DNA of 64,000 bases, from positions 64,021 to 128,020 of the forward strand of contig CAJJDN010000020.1 of NCBI GenBank assembly GCA_905182985.1, written 5' to 3'. Each line of letters opens with the position of its first letter. Position 1 is the first letter of the stretch. The position numbers and the translations under genes are program-made. The stretch is from Paramecium sonneborni. Lineage: Eukaryota; Ciliophora; Oligohymenophorea; Peniculida; Parameciidae. The notes under the pieces are model-generated. The model was not told the origin of the DNA. It did not search any database and worked only from the letters and a program-made list of their open reading frames with translations. Below, in pieces: positions 62,840 to 64,000 of this stretch.

Positions 62840-63673
62840 TCATTCAAGTTATTCTCTTTCATACAACTAAAAAAATAAATAAAAAATATATACTGGTCTA
62901 TCTTGATCATCTTCTTCATTATCATCATCTTCTCCTTAATAATCTTCATCTTCTAATTCTTCAACATCATCATCTTCATTAATAATTTATTAGATTTCAA
63001 CATCATCTTCTTTATTTTATTTTCTATCAAAATATTGTTTTCCACTAATTTTTTTCATCATTTCTTCTAATTATGTAAAATTCTTTTCTCTTTTTTTAAT
63101 TTCATAAATCTCTTAATCAAATTTTTTCTTCCAAGCAGTGAATGTTTCAAGACTAACAGGTGTATTTGTAGCAAATTTAGGCATAGGTGGTATATAGATG
63201 TAACTATCATCTGCTTTTGAATTTTATTGATCATATAATTCTTATAAATACATAGATTAATCATAAATATAATCCTAAAAATATATTGATATAATTACTC
63301 TTAATGATTCTACAACTGCAAACACTATTGGTTAACAATCAGCTTCTTTTTCATGTTGTTCAATTACTTATTCACATATCTTTTTTGCTCTTATTAAAAA
63401 ATCCTAAGTGAAATTTCTACTTAAGCCTTGGATTTCAAAATGAAATCTCTATGATTTTAATGGATAATCATCTGGGAAAGCGATAAAAATTTTGCAATAA
63501 ACAACATTTTCATGATAAAATTAATCTGCTGGTACAAATGGGGCAACAATAATTTAAAATGAATAAGGATGCACATCTTTTAATTATTCAAAGTCTGATA
63601 AATAAATAGCAGATAATGCATTAAGCTCATCTTTTTAGAAGTGATCACATTATTCATTATGAGTTTGGATCAT
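62840..63673 (-). CDS. RWD-domain protein, RWDD1/Gir2 (DFRP2) type
   Basis: Encodes 268 residues if a 27-nt GT...TAG segment near the end is removed, or 277 if retained. The RWD domain covers residues ~10-140: DELNALSAIYLSDFEQL, IFIAFPDDYPLKSQRFHFEI, QPIVFAVVESLRVIISIYF. A DFRP-type tail follows: TPVSLETFTAWKKKFDQEIY, then SGKQYFDRKQNKEDDVEI and an acidic run. Family knowledge: these proteins bind and stabilise DRG GTPases and can touch Gcn1 on ribosomes, linking to translation control. Confidence 0.8.
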
Positions 63674-63753
63674 AATTAATTATTTTATTAAAATGCATAA
63701 ATTAATAGAATAGATAAAGGGGTTTTATGATAATGTACCAAATATAAATGAAA

Positions 63754-64000
63754 TCATGCCTTCTTCTTTAATTTAGCAGCTTATTTGGTGGCAATATCTA
63801 TTTTTTTTAAAGCATTTGCTCTTCTTTATTTAGCATTTAATCTCTTGGCTCTGAATTTAGTATGATCTCTCTTTGGATTTTATTTAGCAGCTCTTTTAAC
63901 TCTATCTGAACTCTTTCTAATTTCATCATGAATCTTCTTGAATAATTCTTAAACAGATTTAACTCCAGCCTATATAAATATAATTTAATAAATATACAGT
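63754..64000 (-). CDS. Ribosomal protein C-terminus, probably uL18 (RPL5), partial
   Basis: The last 73 codons before TGA 63754, plus a 28-nt intron at the window edge; the 5' part lies outside. Reads AGVKSVQELFKKIHDEIRKS, then SDRVKRAAKQNPKRDHTKFR and AKRLNAKQRRANALKKI with a lysine-rich end. The K-I-H-x-x-I-R helix and basic tail resemble the C-terminus of uL18, which binds 5S rRNA. Other basic ribosomal proteins are possible. Confidence 0.6.

Overview
The window looks like gene-dense macronuclear DNA of a ciliate, most likely a Paramecium. Throughout, TAA and TAG sit inside conserved domains as glutamine codons and only TGA ends genes. The DNA is very AT-rich, introns are tiny (about 20-33 nt, GT...AG), and neighbouring genes are often 10-80 bp apart. 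All gene calls were made by hand translation with TAA/TAG = Gln, removing introns where this restores a conserved reading frame and a length divisible by three. Standard-code ORFs are mostly shadows.

Layout. 1-8.4 kb: otubain-type deubiquitinase (partial), a multi-pass membrane protein, a MORN-repeat protein, a PP2C phosphatase, a CNG/EAG-type channel and an apyrase. 8.9-16.8 kb: coiled-coil proteins, the Arp2/3 subunit ARPC4, and two related small acylated proteins among poor AT-rich stretches. 17-24.3 kb: small membrane and unknown proteins, a RING-H2 protein, UTP23, RBX1 and a copine. 25-35.8 kb: proteasome subunit Rpn3, a second copy of the membrane protein seen at 0.9 kb, a second RING protein, a CCDC42/CFAP73-type ciliary protein, an FtsJ/MRM2-type rRNA methyltransferase, and degenerate gene remains. 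35.8-48.6 kb, all minus strand: a myosin with RCC1 repeats, a TDY-type MAP kinase and its decayed tandem copy, a PUF RNA-binding protein with a PAM2-like motif, a Wee1-like kinase, a p24 cargo receptor and an ANTH-like protein.

48.6-59.9 kb is a rearranged block. Intact genes for a SET-domain methyltransferase, a Q/N-rich unknown protein (called X here) and a homeodomain-like protein lie on the minus strand. Broken, permuted pieces of the same three genes lie on the plus strand to the left, with a GH125 mannosidase between. Three runs of N in this block sit exactly at the ends of long duplicated stretches (about 1.2-1.45 kb, identical or with one difference seen), which is best read as contig ends that were never merged. 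60-64 kb: a remnant with an in-frame TGA, then CFAP96-like, CIMIP2-like, RWDD1/Gir2-like and a ribosomal protein end (probably uL18).

Most genes are housekeeping, signalling or ciliary and do not form operons; their closeness reflects general compaction. I found no convincing new multi-gene system, no CRISPR, no tRNA or rRNA and no transposase. The most unusual items are the rearranged block with its in-frame X-SET chimera, a RING-H2 gene whose only frame-keeping intron lacks a 3' AG, the paired acylated micro-proteins, and several coding-like frames broken by in-frame TGA.
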